Shown: one piece after another, positions 1-10,200 of the stretch
Position numbering within the stretch: position 1 is the first letter of the stretch
Layout: the number at the start of each line of letters is the position of its first letter
Origin: Betaproteobacteria bacterium RIFCSPLOWO2_02_FULL_67_26
GTDB taxonomy: Bacteria > Pseudomonadota > Gammaproteobacteria > Burkholderiales > SG8-41
Reading direction: 5' to 3'
NCBI GenBank assembly: GCA_001771935.1
Contig: MERD01000094.1
Location: forward strand, 1-64,000
Length of the DNA stretch: 64,000 bases
Translations under genes and position numbers: made by a program
The notes under the pieces: generated by a model
What the model saw: only the letters and a program-made list of their open reading frames with translations
The model's database searches: none
What the model was told of the DNA's origin: nothing

Positions 1-2000
1 GTGTCCTTGTAGGGGTCGCCCACGGTGTCGCCGGTGACCGCCGCCTTGTGCGCGTCGGAGCCCTTGCCGCCGTGGTTGCCGTCCTCGATGTATTTCTTGG
101 CGTTGTCCCACGCGCCGCCGCCGGTGGTCATCGAGATCGCGACGAAGAGGCCGGTCACGATCGTGCCCATCAGCACGCCGCCCAGCGCCTTGACGCCCGC
201 GCCCGGGCCCATCAGCCAGTTCATGCCCAGCGCCACCACGATCGGCACCAGCACCGGCAGCAGCGACGGCACCATCATCTCCTTGATCGCGGCGCGCGTC
301 AGCATGTCCACCGCGCGCGAGTAGTCGGGCTTGGCCGTGCCTTCCATGATGCCCTTGATCTCCTTGAACTGGCGGCGCACCTCGACCACCACCGAGCCCG
401 CGGCGCGCCCGACGGCTTCCATCGCCATGGCGCCGAAGAGGTAGGGCACCAGGCCGCCGATGAAGAGCCCGATGACGACCGCGGGATCGGCGAGATCGAA
501 CGACACCGTCTTGCCCGCGGACTCGAGTGCGTGGGTGTAGTCGGCGAACAGCACCAGCGCGGCGAGGCCGGCCGAGCCGATGGCGTAGCCCTTGGTGACC
601 GCCTTGGTGGTGTTGCCGACCGCGTCGAGCGGGTCGGTGATGGCGCGCACCTCCTTCGGCAGGTCAGCCATCTCCGCGATGCCGCCCGCGTTGTCGGTGA
701 TCGGGCCATAGGCGTCGAGCGCGACGATGATGCCGGTCATCGAGAGCATCCCGGTTGCGGCGATCGCCAGCCCGTAGATTCCGGCGATCTGGTATGCGGC
801 GAGGATGCTGGCGCATACCGCGATGACCGGCCACGCGGTCGCCCGCATCGAGACGCCGAGGCCGGCGATGATATTGGTCGCATGCCCGGTCGTGGAAGCC
901 GCGGCGATGTGGCGCACCGGCGCGAACTCGGTCGCGGTGTAGTACTCGGTGATCACCACCATGAGCGCGGTGAGGACCAGTCCCACTACCGACGCGCCGA
1001 AGAGCCTGGCCCACGTGAGGTCGGGGTACTGAACGCTGATGCCGCCCATCATCAGATAGGAGATGACGGCAAACCCGGCAGCCGCAATCAACCCGGATAC
1101 GATGACGCCCTTGTAGAGCGCGTTCATGATCTTGCCGCCGGGCGTCGCCTTGACGAAAGTGCAGCCGATGATGGAGGCGATGATCGAGATCCCTCCCAGC
1201 GCGAGCGGGTAGGCGACCGCCAGCGGCGCGACCTCCGGCTTGGACAGGAGCAGGGCGCCGAGCAGCATCGTGGCGATGATGGTGACGGCATAGGTTTCAA
1301 ACAGGTCCGCCGCCATGCCGGCGCAGTCGCCGACGTTGTCGCCCACGTTGTCGGCGATCACCGCGGGATTGCGCGGGTCGTCCTCGGGAATGCCGGCTTC
1401 CACCTTGCCGACGAGGTCGGCGCCGACGTCCGCGCCCTTGGTGAAGATGCCGCCGCCGAGACGCGCGAAGATCGAGATCAGCGAGCCGCCGAAGGCGAGC
1501 CCGATGAGGGGATGGGCGATGTCCTTGATCGAGGCGCCGTGCGCGGCCGACCCGTGCAGGGCCCAGAAGAAGCCGGTGACGCCCAGCAGCCCGAGCCCCA
1601 CCACCAGCATGCCGGTGATGGCGCCGCCGCGGAATGCGATAGTGAGCGCCTCGTTCAGCCCCTTGCGCGCGGCTTCCGCGGTGCGCACGTTGGAGCGCAC
1701 CGAGACGTTCATGCCGATGTAGCCGGCGAGCCCCGACAGGATCGCGCCGATCGCGAAGCCAACCGCGGTGGACCAGGACTTCAGTCCGAACCCGATGACG
1801 ACGAAGAGGATTACGCCGACGATCGCTATCGTCCGGTACTGGCGGTTGAGATAGGCGGTCGCGCCCTGCTGTATGGCGGCGGCGATCTCCTGCATGCGCG
1901 CGTTGCCGGCGGGCTGGGCGAGGACCCACTTGATCGAAACCGCGCCGTAGGCGAGCGCGATGATCGAGCAGATCAGGGCAAACAACAGTCCGTATGACAT
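1..2000 (-). CDS. hppA: Membrane-bound K+-independent-type H+-translocating pyrophosphatase (3' end beyond window)
   Basis: Minus-strand frame read by hand from ATG at 2000 ([55 protein letters not shown]...); not in ORF track because it runs off the edge; contains [29 protein letters not shown] and GNTTKA motifs. Confidence 0.95.
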   Translation of the reverse strand, partial: MSYGLLFALICSIIALAYGAVSIKWVLAQPAGNARMQEIAAAIQQGATAYLNRQYRTIAIVGVILFVVIGFGLKSWSTAVGFAIGAILSGLAGYIGMNVSVRSNVRTAEAARKGLNEALTIAFRGGAITGMLVVGLGLLGVTGFFWALHGSAAHGASIKDIAHPLIGLAFGGSLISIFARLGGGIFTKGADVGADLVGKVEAGIPEDDPRNPAVIADNVGDNVGDCAGMAADLFETYAVTIIATMLLGALLLSKPEVAPLAVAYPLALGGISIIASIIGCTFVKATPGGKIMNALYKGVIVSGLIAAAGFAVISYLMMGGISVQYPDLTWARLFGASVVGLVLTALMVVITEYYTATEFAPVRHIAAASTTGHATNIIAGLGVSMRATAWPVIAVCASILAAYQIAGIYGLAIAATGMLSMTGIIVALDAYGPITDNAGGIAEMADLPKEVRAITDPLDAVGNTTKAVTKGYAIGSAGLAALVLFADYTHALESAGKTVSFDLADPAVVIGLFIGGLVPYLFGAMAMEAVGRAAGSVVVEVRRQFKEIKGIMEGTAKPDYSRAVDMLTRAAIKEMMVPSLLPVLVPIVVALGMNWLMGPGAGVKALGGVLMGTIVTGLFVAISMTTGGGAWDNAKKYIEDGNHGGKGSDAHKAAVTGDTVGDPYKD

Positions 2001-2025
2001 GACGATTCCCTTGGGTAACTTTTTC

Positions 2026-3285
2026 TTAGATCTTGAAGGCGGCGAGCTTCCTCGGCACCGCCGCGTTCTTCAGCTTCACGTAGGCCGGCAGGCCGTTCTG
2101 GTACGGCGGGTAGTCCTCGCCCTGCACCAGCGGCGCGAGGTACTCTCGGCACTTGGCCGTGATATGGAACCCGTCTGCCGTGATGTAGTCGCGCGGCATC
2201 ATCTTTTCCGCGTTGGCGATGTCCTTCAGCTCGGCGACGCCAATCGCCCAGCGGTACGGCCTGCTCGACTTCCTGACGATGATGGGCATCACGCCGCTGC
2301 GGCCTTTCACGGCCAGTTCCACCGCCGCTTTTCCCACGGCGTAGGACTGAAGGGCGTCCGTTTTCGAGGCGATGTGGCGCGCGGAACGCTGGAGGTAGTC
2401 GGCCACCGCCCAGTGATATTTCTGCTTGAGCTTGTCCTTGACCAGCTGCGCGAGCAGCGGCGCGACGCCGCCCAGTTGCGCGTGGCCGAACGCGTCGCGC
2501 AGCCCCGATTCCGACAGGAATTTTCCGTCGGGCGTACGCACGCCCTCGGAGACGCCGATGGCGCAGTAGCCGTGCTTGCGGATGATCTCGTCCACCCGGG
2601 CGAGAAACCGGTCCTGGTCGAAGGGGATCTCCGGAAACAGCAGGATGTGGGGCGCTTCGCCGTCCTTGTCCTGGGCGAGCCCGCAGGCCGCCGTGATCCA
2701 GCCCGCGTGGCGTCCCATCACCTCGAGTATGAAGACGCGGGTCGAAGTGCGCGCCATCGAGGCGACGTCGTAGCCCGCCTCGCGGATGCTGGTCGCGACG
2801 TACTTGGCGACCGAGCCGAAGCCGGGGCAGCAGTCCGTGATCGCGAGATCGTTGTCCACGGTCTTGGGTATGCCGACGCAGACGAGGGGATAGCCGAGCT
2901 TCTGCGCGAACTGCGACACCTTGTACGAGGTGTCCGCGGAATCGTTGCCGCCGTTGTAGAGGAAATAACCGATGTCGTGCGCGCGGAATACCTCGATCAG
3001 GCGCTCGTACTGGGCGCGGCTTTCTTCGAGGCCCTTCAACTTGTAGCGGCAGGAGCCGAACGCGCCGCCCGGCGTATGGCGCAGCGCGCGGATCGCGGCC
3101 GCCGGTTCCTTCGAGGTGTCGATCAGGTCCTCGGTCAGCGCGCCGATGATGCCGTCGCGGCCGGCGTAGACCTTGCCGATGCGGTTGCCGTGCTTGCGCG
3201 CGGTTTCGATGACCGCGCACGCGGTGGTGTTGATGGTGGCGGTCACGCCCCCGGACTGGGCGTAAAAGGCGTTCTTTCGGGCCAT
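2026..3285 (-). CDS. pfp: Pyrophosphate-dependent 6-phosphofructokinase
   Basis: ORF from internal ATG 3285 ([21 protein letters not shown]); GGNDS and PKTVDND signatures typical of PPi-type PFK. Confidence 0.93.
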   Translation of the reverse strand: MARKNAFYAQSGGVTATINTTACAVIETARKHGNRIGKVYAGRDGIIGALTEDLIDTSKEPAAAIRALRHTPGGAFGSCRYKLKGLEESRAQYERLIEVFRAHDIGYFLYNGGNDSADTSYKVSQFAQKLGYPLVCVGIPKTVDNDLAITDCCPGFGSVAKYVATSIREAGYDVASMARTSTRVFILEVMGRHAGWITAACGLAQDKDGEAPHILLFPEIPFDQDRFLARVDEIIRKHGYCAIGVSEGVRTPDGKFLSESGLRDAFGHAQLGGVAPLLAQLVKDKLKQKYHWAVADYLQRSARHIASKTDALQSYAVGKAAVELAVKGRSGVMPIIVRKSSRPYRWAIGVAELKDIANAEKMMPRDYITADGFHITAKCREYLAPLVQGEDYPPYQNGLPAYVKLKNAAVPRKLAAFKI

Positions 3286-3286
3286 G

Positions 3287-3943
3287 CTACTTCCCGAGCG
3301 CGGCGAACATGCGGTCGCGGATTTCCCCGACCTTGCCGATGCCGGGCACATTGACGATGCGCGGCGCGCGCTTGTCGCCGGTCGCGGACCATTTCGAGTA
3401 AAAAGCGATCAACGGCTGCGTCTGCGAATGATAGTTGGCGATGCGCCGCTTGACCGTTTCCTCGTTGTCGTCCGCCCGCTGCACCAGGTCCTCGCCGGTC
3501 AGGTCGTCCTTGCCGGCCACCCTGGGCGGATTGAATGCGACATGATAGGTCCGGCCCGACGCGAGGTGCACGCGCCGGCCGCTCATGCGGCGCAGGATCT
3601 CGTCGTCGCCCACGGCGATCTCCACCACGTAATCGATGTCGATTCCCGCGTCGCGCAGCGCCTCGGCCTGGGGGATCGTGCGCGGGAAGCCGTCGATGAT
3701 GAATCCCCGCGCGCAGTCGGGCTCCTTGACGCGCTGCTTGACGAGCTCGATCACGACCCGGTCGGGAACGAGCTCGCCCTTGTCCATGAAGCCCTTCGCT
3801 TCCCTGCCGAGCGGCGTGCCGGCCTTGATCGCGGCGCGCAGCATGTCGCCGGTCGAGATCTGCGGGATCCGGTGCTTGTCCATCAGGAACTGCGCCTGGG
3901 TGCCCTTGCCGGCGCCGGGCATGCCCAGCAGGATTATTCGCAT
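3287..3943 (-). CDS. adk: Adenylate kinase
   Basis: [21 protein letters not shown]-loop, full length 218 aa. Confidence 0.97.
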   Translation of the reverse strand: MRIILLGMPGAGKGTQAQFLMDKHRIPQISTGDMLRAAIKAGTPLGREAKGFMDKGELVPDRVVIELVKQRVKEPDCARGFIIDGFPRTIPQAEALRDAGIDIDYVVEIAVGDDEILRRMSGRRVHLASGRTYHVAFNPPRVAGKDDLTGEDLVQRADDNEETVKRRIANYHSQTQPLIAFYSKWSATGDKRAPRIVNVPGIGKVGEIRDRMFAALGK

Positions 3944-4020
3944 GTCATTCTCAGGGAGCGAAAGGCAATCAGAAAGGCAATCACTGTAGCACCGAACCCG
4001 ACCGGGTCACAACGCCGCCG

Positions 4021-4776
4021 CTACGCGATCCTGCGCAACAGGCGCTTGAGATCGGCCGGCGTATCCACGCCGGGATGGGGCGCGGCGCGCGTGACCACGC
4101 AATGGATGCGGTAGCCGTGCGCGAGCGCGCGCAGCTGCTCGAGCGCCTCGAAGCGCTCGATGGCGGCGGGCGCGAGGCGCGTGAAGGCGCGCAGGAAGCC
4201 CACGCGATAGGCATAGATCCCGAGGTGGCGGTAGGCCGGCAGCCCCGGCGGGATGCGCGACACGCCGCGCGCGAACGCGTCGCGCGCGTACGGGATGGGC
4301 GCGCGGCTGAAATAGAGCGCGTAGCCGTCACGGTCGAGCGCCACTTTCACCACGTTCGGGTTCCGGAGCTCGCGCGCGTCCGCGATCGGGTGGCAGGCCG
4401 TCGCCATTGCGGCGGCGCGGTGCCGCGCCAGGCCCGCGGCGACTTGCCGGATCAGGGCGGGCGCGATCAGCGGCTCGTCCCCCTGCACGTTGACGACGAT
4501 GTGCCCGGAGCGGTAGCGGCGCCGGGCCGCGACTTCCGCGATGCGGTCGGTGCCGGAAACGTGGCCCCTGCGCGTCATCACCGCGGTGTAGCCGTGCTGG
4601 CCGACGGCCCGCGCGATGCGCGCGTCGTCGGTGGCGATCAGCACCTCGGCGGCGCCGCTCCTCGCCGCGCGCTCCGCCACGCGCACCACCATCGGCTTGC
4701 CGGCGACGTCCGCGAGCGGCTTCCCGGGAAAGCGCGTGGAGGCGTAGCGGGCGGGAATGATGACGCTGAATCTCAA
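4021..4776 (-). CDS. kdsB: 3-deoxy-manno-octulosonate cytidylyltransferase
   Basis: [33 protein letters not shown] start at 4776 overlapping TGA of upstream gene. Confidence 0.93.
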   Translation of the reverse strand: MRFSVIIPARYASTRFPGKPLADVAGKPMVVRVAERAARSGAAEVLIATDDARIARAVGQHGYTAVMTRRGHVSGTDRIAEVAARRRYRSGHIVVNVQGDEPLIAPALIRQVAAGLARHRAAAMATACHPIADARELRNPNVVKVALDRDGYALYFSRAPIPYARDAFARGVSRIPPGLPAYRHLGIYAYRVGFLRAFTRLAPAAIERFEALEQLRALAHGYRIHCVVTRAAPHPGVDTPADLKRLLRRIA

Positions 4777-4952
4777 ACTTCCTCTTCCGGAGGAAGTTTG
4801 CGCGCTTCGTCCTCGAGCATCACCGGGATGTCGTCCTTGATCGGGTAGGCGAGGCGGCACGGCTTGCAGATCAGCTCGGCCCGGGGCTTCTTGTGCAGCA
4901 GCGGGCCCTTGCACAGCGGGCACACCAGTATGTCGAGCAGCTTGGTATCCAA
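4773..4952 (-). CDS. Trm112/YcaR-family small protein (59 aa, TTG start)
   Basis: Hand translation [59 protein letters not shown], two CxxC-type pairs; absent from ORF track. Confidence 0.88.
   Translation of the reverse strand: MDTKLLDILVCPLCKGPLLHKKPRAELICKPCRLAYPIKDDIPVMLEDEARKLPPEEEV
4774..4800 (-). promoter_or_regulatory. Perfect hairpin CAAACTTCCTC-loop-GAGGAAGTTTG at Trm112/kdsB junction
   Basis: 11-nt perfect arms, 5-nt loop; 3' arm on mRNA contains GAGGAAG and the kdsB TTG start. Confidence 0.7.
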
Positions 4953-4953
4953 T

Positions 4954-5955
4954 TCAGTCGCCCCTGTTCAGTTTGCGCAGCACCCGCTCGCCGAGCGCCG
5001 GATCGACCTGCGCGTCCACGCGCAGCGCCCAGTGGCGCTCGTCCGCGCACGGCTGGCATTTTACCGCATCCTTTTCGGTCATCAGCACGGCGTCCGCGCC
5101 CGGAAATGCCAGCTCGGCTGCGCGGTACGCGTGGTGATCGGGAAACGGGTGCGCGGTGAACTCGAGCCCCAGCCCCTCCAGGTGGCGGAAGAAGCGCCGC
5201 GGATCGCCGATACCCGCCATCGCGTGCACCCGCCTGCCATGGAAATAATCGGCGCCGACGGCGTGCGCGGGATTGAGCAGGTTGCGGAACTCGCGGCCCT
5301 CGACCGTCATCGAGTAGCGCGCGGCCGCGCCCGGTATCCGGTCGAGGGTCGGGTGCAGGGCGCCCGCGGCGCCGGAATGGATCACCACGGCGTCGACCGC
5401 CGCCAGCCGTGGCGGCCGCTCGCGCAGCGGCCCCGCGGGCAGGAGCCACGCGTTGCCGAAGCCGCGCGCGCCATCCACCACGCAGATCTCGAAGTCGCGC
5501 GCGAGCCCGTAGTGCTGCAGGCCGTCGTCGCTCAGCACGACGTCGCAGTCGCGCCGCGACTCGAGCAGGGCGCGCGCGGTGGCCGCGCGGTCCGCGCCGG
5601 ACCACACCTCGCAGCCGCTGCGGCGCGCGAGCAGCACCGCCTCGTCCCCGTTGGCGAGGGGATCGGAACCGGGCAGGACGCGCCGCGGCGCGCGCAAGCT
5701 GCCGCCATGGCCGCGGCACACGATGCCCGGCGCGCGGCCGCGGGCGCGCAGCCATTCCGCCAGCCAGAGCACGAGCGGCGTCTTGCCGGTCCCGCCGGCC
5801 GTGATGTTGCCGATGACGATGACCGGCACCGGCAACCTGACCGGCGCCGACGCGGCGCGACGGGCCGCGGCGACCGCGCCGTACAGCAGGCTGACGGGAT
5901 AGAGCAGGGCGGAGACCGGCGTGACGCTTTGCCAGTGGCGTTCTATCCACGCCAT
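4954..5955 (-). CDS. lpxK: Tetraacyldisaccharide 4'-kinase
   Basis: [28 protein letters not shown]; synteny exbBD-lpxK-kdsB. Confidence 0.95.
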   Translation of the reverse strand: MAWIERHWQSVTPVSALLYPVSLLYGAVAAARRAASAPVRLPVPVIVIGNITAGGTGKTPLVLWLAEWLRARGRAPGIVCRGHGGSLRAPRRVLPGSDPLANGDEAVLLARRSGCEVWSGADRAATARALLESRRDCDVVLSDDGLQHYGLARDFEICVVDGARGFGNAWLLPAGPLRERPPRLAAVDAVVIHSGAAGALHPTLDRIPGAAARYSMTVEGREFRNLLNPAHAVGADYFHGRRVHAMAGIGDPRRFFRHLEGLGLEFTAHPFPDHHAYRAAELAFPGADAVLMTEKDAVKCQPCADERHWALRVDAQVDPALGERVLRKLNRGD

Positions 5956-5961
5956 TTGAGG

Positions 5962-6381
5962 TTACTTCTTGCCGGCCTCGGTGGTGAAGGTGATCTTCCC
6001 GTAGCCCGCGATGCGCGCCGCTTCCATGACGTTGATCACGGACTGGTGGGGCGAATTGGCGTCGGCGCTGATCACGATCACCGGGTCCTTCATGTCGCCG
6101 GCCGCGCGGCGCAGCTCGGCGCTGAACGCCGCGGGGCCGCTGAAGCCGACCGGGCTGCGGTTGATCGAGTAACGGCCCTGCGCATCCACCGCGATGTCGA
6201 TCTGGTCGCGGGTGTCCTGCTGGCGCGTGGCATCCGCGGTCGGCAGGTTGATTTGAAGCTCGGCGTAGCGCGAATAGGTGGTGGTGACCATCAGGAAGAT
6301 CAGGATCACCAGCAGCACGTCGATCAACGGGATGAAATTGATCTCCGGCTCGTCACGGTAGGCGCGCGGTCTGAATCGCAT
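5962..6381 (-). CDS. exbD: Biopolymer transport protein ExbD
   Basis: EINFIPLIDVLLVILIFLMVTTTYSRYAELQINLP. Confidence 0.94.
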   Translation of the reverse strand: MRFRPRAYRDEPEINFIPLIDVLLVILIFLMVTTTYSRYAELQINLPTADATRQQDTRDQIDIAVDAQGRYSINRSPVGFSGPAAFSAELRRAAGDMKDPVIVISADANSPHQSVINVMEAARIAGYGKITFTTEAGKK

Positions 6382-6396
6382 CGTGCCGGAGGCGCC

Positions 6397-7002
6397 TTAC
6401 CGCCTTTCCCCGTGGATGATTTCCACCAGCTTGATCGCCTGCATTTCCATGTCCACCAGCATGACGTCCACCTTGGCGCGGAAGTGCCGGTAGAAGATCA
6501 TGGCGGGCACGGCGACGACGAGCCCGAACGCGGTGTTGTAGAGCGCGATCGAGATGCCGTGGGCCATCTGCAGCGGGTTGCCGCCCTGCGGGGTCTGCGA
6601 GCCGAAGATCTCGATCATGCCCACCACGGTGCCGAACAGCCCGAGCAGCGGCGAGATCGTCGCGATGGTGCCGAGGCTGGTGAGGAAACGCTCGAGCTCG
6701 ATCGCGACGGTGCGCCCCGACTCCTCGATCGCTTCCTTGATGATGGGCGTCGGGCTCTTGGCGTTCCTCAGGCCCGCGGCGAACACCTGTCCGAGCGGGG
6801 AGCCGTTGGCGAGCCGGGCGAGCATCTGCGGCGTCACCCCGTTCTGGCGAAAGTCCTGCACCACCTGCGCCAGCAGGTTGCGGGGCATGACGATCGACGC
6901 GCGCAGCGACCACCAGCGCTCCCCGATGATGGCGAGCGCGACGATGGACGCGATGACGATAAACCAGATGGGCCAACCGGCGGCCTCGACGATGGCGAAC
7001 AC
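6397..7002 (-). CDS. exbB: MotA/TolQ/ExbB proton channel protein
   Basis: GTIATISPLLGLFGTVVGMIEIF; next to exbD. Confidence 0.94.
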   Translation of the reverse strand: MFAIVEAAGWPIWFIVIASIVALAIIGERWWSLRASIVMPRNLLAQVVQDFRQNGVTPQMLARLANGSPLGQVFAAGLRNAKSPTPIIKEAIEESGRTVAIELERFLTSLGTIATISPLLGLFGTVVGMIEIFGSQTPQGGNPLQMAHGISIALYNTAFGLVVAVPAMIFYRHFRAKVDVMLVDMEMQAIKLVEIIHGERR

Positions 7003-7120
7003 GCGCTAGACTCCTCGAAATTCGCCGTAACTGTATCCGGCGCGTGGGTTTTCAGCAACCATGGGAAGCGGCTTCGCCGCCGCACGAGCGCGCCGGTCTC
7101 GAGTTTGAGTAGAATTAGCC

Positions 7121-8398
7121 ATGGCCGAACGCCTGCCCGAGCCCGTGCTGCCGCAAGTCATATCGGTCGCGGAGTTGAACCGCATCGCGCGCGACCTGCT
7201 CGAGCGCAGCCTGCCGCTCATGTGGGTGGCCGGCGAGATCTCCAACTTCAAGCGCTACGAATCCGGGCACTGCTACTTCACGCTGAAGGACGGCGCGGCC
7301 CAGGTGGATTGCGTGATGTTCCGGCACCGCGCGCAGCTCGCCGGCTGGCTGCCGCAGGACGGGATGCGGGTGGAGGTGCGGGCGCTGGCGACGCTCTACG
7401 AGGCGCGCGGCAGGTTCCAGCTGAACGTCGAGGCGATGCGCCGCGCGGGGCTCGGCGCGCTCTACGAGGCGTTCGAGCGGCTGAAGGCGAAGCTCGAGAA
7501 GGACGGCCTGTTCGATCCGGCGCGCAAGCGGCCGCTGCCGCGCTTCCCGCGGGCGGTCGGCGTGGTGACCTCGCCGCAGGCGGCCGCGCTGCGCGACGTG
7601 CTGGCCACGCTCGCGAAGCGCATGGCGCGGCTGCCGGTCATCCTCTACCCCACGCCGGTGCAGGGCGAGGGCGCGGGCGGGCGCATCGCGGCGGCGATTG
7701 CCCTGGCCGGCGCGCGCCGGGACTGCGACGTGCTGATCCTGTGCCGGGGCGGCGGCAGCATCGAGGACTTGTGGGCGTTCAACGAGGAGGCCGTGGCGCG
7801 CGCCATTCGCGATTGCGCGGTGCCGGTCGTGACCGGCATCGGCCACGAGACCGATTTCACCATCGCCGATTTCGCCGCCGACGCGCGGGCGCCGACGCCG
7901 ACCGCCGCCGCCGCGCTGGCGAGCCCGGCGCGGGACGAGCTCGCGAAGCTTCTGGCGCAGGACGCGCACCGGCTGCTGCGCGCCGCGCGCAGGGCGCTGG
8001 AATATCGCATGCAGGGCGTCGATCTCCTGTCGCGCCGGCTGGTCCATCCGGGAGAGCGGATCCGGAACCAGCTCGGCGAGCTGCGGCACCTGGCCACCCG
8101 TCTCGCCGGGGCGTGGGAGCGCGGGCGGGAAGACCTGGGCTGGCAGGCGCGCGAGCTGCGACTGCGGCTGAGGGAAGGGATCCGGCGGCGGCTCGCCGCC
8201 GAAGCCGTGCTGCTGGAGCGCCTGGAGGCGCATCTCAGGCACCTCAACCCGCAGTCGGTGCTGGAGCGCGGCTACAGCATCACCGAATCCGCCGCCGGCG
8301 GCATCGTGCGCGACGCCGCGCGGCTCGCGGTCGGGGAGGACGTTACAATATCCTTTGCCAGGGGGCGGGTCGGCGCGCAGGTGAACCGGAAGGCGTGA
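7121..8398 (+). CDS. xseA: Exodeoxyribonuclease VII large subunit
   Basis: VISVAELNRIARDLLERSLPLMWVAGEISNFKRYESGHCYFTLKDGAAQVDCVMF. Confidence 0.96.
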   Translation: MAERLPEPVLPQVISVAELNRIARDLLERSLPLMWVAGEISNFKRYESGHCYFTLKDGAAQVDCVMFRHRAQLAGWLPQDGMRVEVRALATLYEARGRFQLNVEAMRRAGLGALYEAFERLKAKLEKDGLFDPARKRPLPRFPRAVGVVTSPQAAALRDVLATLAKRMARLPVILYPTPVQGEGAGGRIAAAIALAGARRDCDVLILCRGGGSIEDLWAFNEEAVARAIRDCAVPVVTGIGHETDFTIADFAADARAPTPTAAAALASPARDELAKLLAQDAHRLLRAARRALEYRMQGVDLLSRRLVHPGERIRNQLGELRHLATRLAGAWERGREDLGWQARELRLRLREGIRRRLAAEAVLLERLEAHLRHLNPQSVLERGYSITESAAGGIVRDAARLAVGEDVTISFARGRVGAQVNRKA

Positions 8399-8429
8399 GG
8401 CGGGGGTGGTCACCCCGCGAGGAGTGGAC

Positions 8430-9305
8430 ATGGAACTGGAAATGGAAAAGGACAAGGGCGACCCGAAGTTCGCCCGGCCGGCGCAGAGCAAGCTCTATCA
8501 GCCGGCGGTCGCCCTGGAGTTTTTCAAGTCGGTCGGCAAGGCCGAGAGCTTCGCGCCGGGCAAGTCCATCTTCGTCGAGGACGAGGGCACCGCCAGCGTG
8601 TTCTCGGAGGGCGCCCGGATGTACCTGCTGGTCGACGGCGAGGTCGCCCTGAGCGTCAAGAAGAAGCAGATCGGCACCGTCGCCAAGGGCGAGGTGTTCG
8701 GCGAGATGGCCTCGATCAGCCAGCTGCCCCGCACCGCCACGGCGGTCGCCAGGACCCCGTGCAGCGTCATCTCCCTCAACGAGAAGCAGTTCCAGGCCGC
8801 GCTCGCGAAATCGCCGGAATTCGCGTTGATGCTGATGAACATCATCATCAGCCGCATCCGCGAGACGCTCTTCAATCTCACCAGCGGCGGCGGGCTGTCG
8901 GAAAAGGACCGCTGGAACAAGGCGGCCGTGTTCGACAAGAAGCTCCTCGCCGACCTGGAGCGCGAGTTCGACGACAAGCCCGCAGCCATGCACCCCCTGA
9001 ACAAGGTCATCATGAAGGAAGGCGACCGGGGGGTATTCATGTACGTGGTGCGGGACGGCGTGGTCGCGATCTCCATCAGTGAAAAGGTCATCGAGAAAGT
9101 CGGGCCCGGCGGCGTTTTCGGCGAGATGGCGCTCGTCGACCAGTCGCCGCGCGCCGCGACCGCCAGCGCGGAGACCGATTGCACGCTGCTCGCGATCAAC
9201 CGCACCGACTTCATCGACCTGGTGAAGACCAGGCCCGCCTTCGCGACGTCCCTGCTGAAGGCGCTCTCGGACCGGTTGCGGTTCATGACGTCGAAGTACA
9301 AGTGA
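8430..9305 (+). CDS. Double cyclic-nucleotide-binding (CNB) domain protein
   Basis: Two phosphate-binding-cassette motifs FGEMASISQLPRTATA and FGEMALVDQSPRAATA; start ATG 8430 after GAGGAG. Confidence 0.88.
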   Translation: MELEMEKDKGDPKFARPAQSKLYQPAVALEFFKSVGKAESFAPGKSIFVEDEGTASVFSEGARMYLLVDGEVALSVKKKQIGTVAKGEVFGEMASISQLPRTATAVARTPCSVISLNEKQFQAALAKSPEFALMLMNIIISRIRETLFNLTSGGGLSEKDRWNKAAVFDKKLLADLEREFDDKPAAMHPLNKVIMKEGDRGVFMYVVRDGVVAISISEKVIEKVGPGGVFGEMALVDQSPRAATASAETDCTLLAINRTDFIDLVKTRPAFATSLLKALSDRLRFMTSKYK

Positions 9306-9352
9306 GCCGGCGCCGCGCGCCGCGGGCGATCATCATTTTCTGACGGGCAGAC

Positions 9353-10183
9353 ATGGACGAACTGGACTTCACGAGCTCGAACCGGCCCTCGAAGAGCGCG
9401 ATCTACGACCCGGCGGTCGCGCGTGCCTGCTTCCAGTCGGTCGGCAAGGTGGAGGTGATCGCGCAGGGCGGGCAGTTCTTCACCGAGAACCAGAACAGCG
9501 ACCGGATGTACCTGCTGGTCGAAGGCGAAGTGGGCCTGATCCGCGGCAAGAAGGTGCTGGATGTCGTCAAGGCCGGAGAAATATTCGGGGAGATGGCGGC
9601 GATCAGCCAGTTGCCGCGCAGCGCCACGGCCGCGGCCAAGACCGCCTGCCGCGCGCTATCGCTCGACTCGAGGCAGTTCCTGGGCGCGATCCAGAAGGCG
9701 CCGGAATTCGCGCTGATGCTCATGAACATCCTCATCAACCGCCTGCGGCTGACCGCGGCGATCGTGAGCCGGAACGTGGCGGACGATGGGAAAGCGCCGG
9801 AGAGCAGGGTGTTCGACGACAAGCTGCTGGCCGAGCTGGTGGACCGGGTGCCCCACCCCCCGGCGCACAACCCCCTCAACAAGGTCATCATGAAGGAGGG
9901 CGAGGGCGGGGTGTTCATGTACGTGGTGATCGAGGGCCGCGTTGCGATCTCGATCAAGGGCAAGTTGATGGGGCGCATCGGGCCGGGCGGCATCTTCGGC
10001 GAGATGGCCCTCGTCGACCAGTCGCCGCGCGCCGCCACCGCAACGGCGGAAACCGACTGCGACCTGCTGTCGATCAACCGCAACGATTTCCTGAACCTGG
10101 TGAAGACCAACCCCGCTTTCGCCGTGGCGCTGCTGAAGGGGCTGGCGGACCGGCTGCGCTACATGACTTCCCATCACAGGTGA
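9353..10183 (+). CDS. Double CNB-domain protein, tandem paralogue of the preceding gene
   Basis: FGEMAAISQLPRSATAAAKT and FGEMALVDQSPRAATATAETD; very similar to 8430..9305. Confidence 0.88.
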   Translation: MDELDFTSSNRPSKSAIYDPAVARACFQSVGKVEVIAQGGQFFTENQNSDRMYLLVEGEVGLIRGKKVLDVVKAGEIFGEMAAISQLPRSATAAAKTACRALSLDSRQFLGAIQKAPEFALMLMNILINRLRLTAAIVSRNVADDGKAPESRVFDDKLLAELVDRVPHPPAHNPLNKVIMKEGEGGVFMYVVIEGRVAISIKGKLMGRIGPGGIFGEMALVDQSPRAATATAETDCDLLSINRNDFLNLVKTNPAFAVALLKGLADRLRYMTSHHR

Positions 10184-10200
10184 CGGGCTCCGCCTGCTGA

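Noticed and set aside
48-1997. 649-aa plus-strand ORF
   Set aside because: Exact antisense shadow of hppA; low-complexity His/Arg/Asp composition.
4864-8652. 1262-aa plus-strand ORF
   Set aside because: Antisense to lpxK/exbBD and out of frame with xseA; Arg/Ala/Gly/His-rich mirror ORF typical of high-GC coding DNA.
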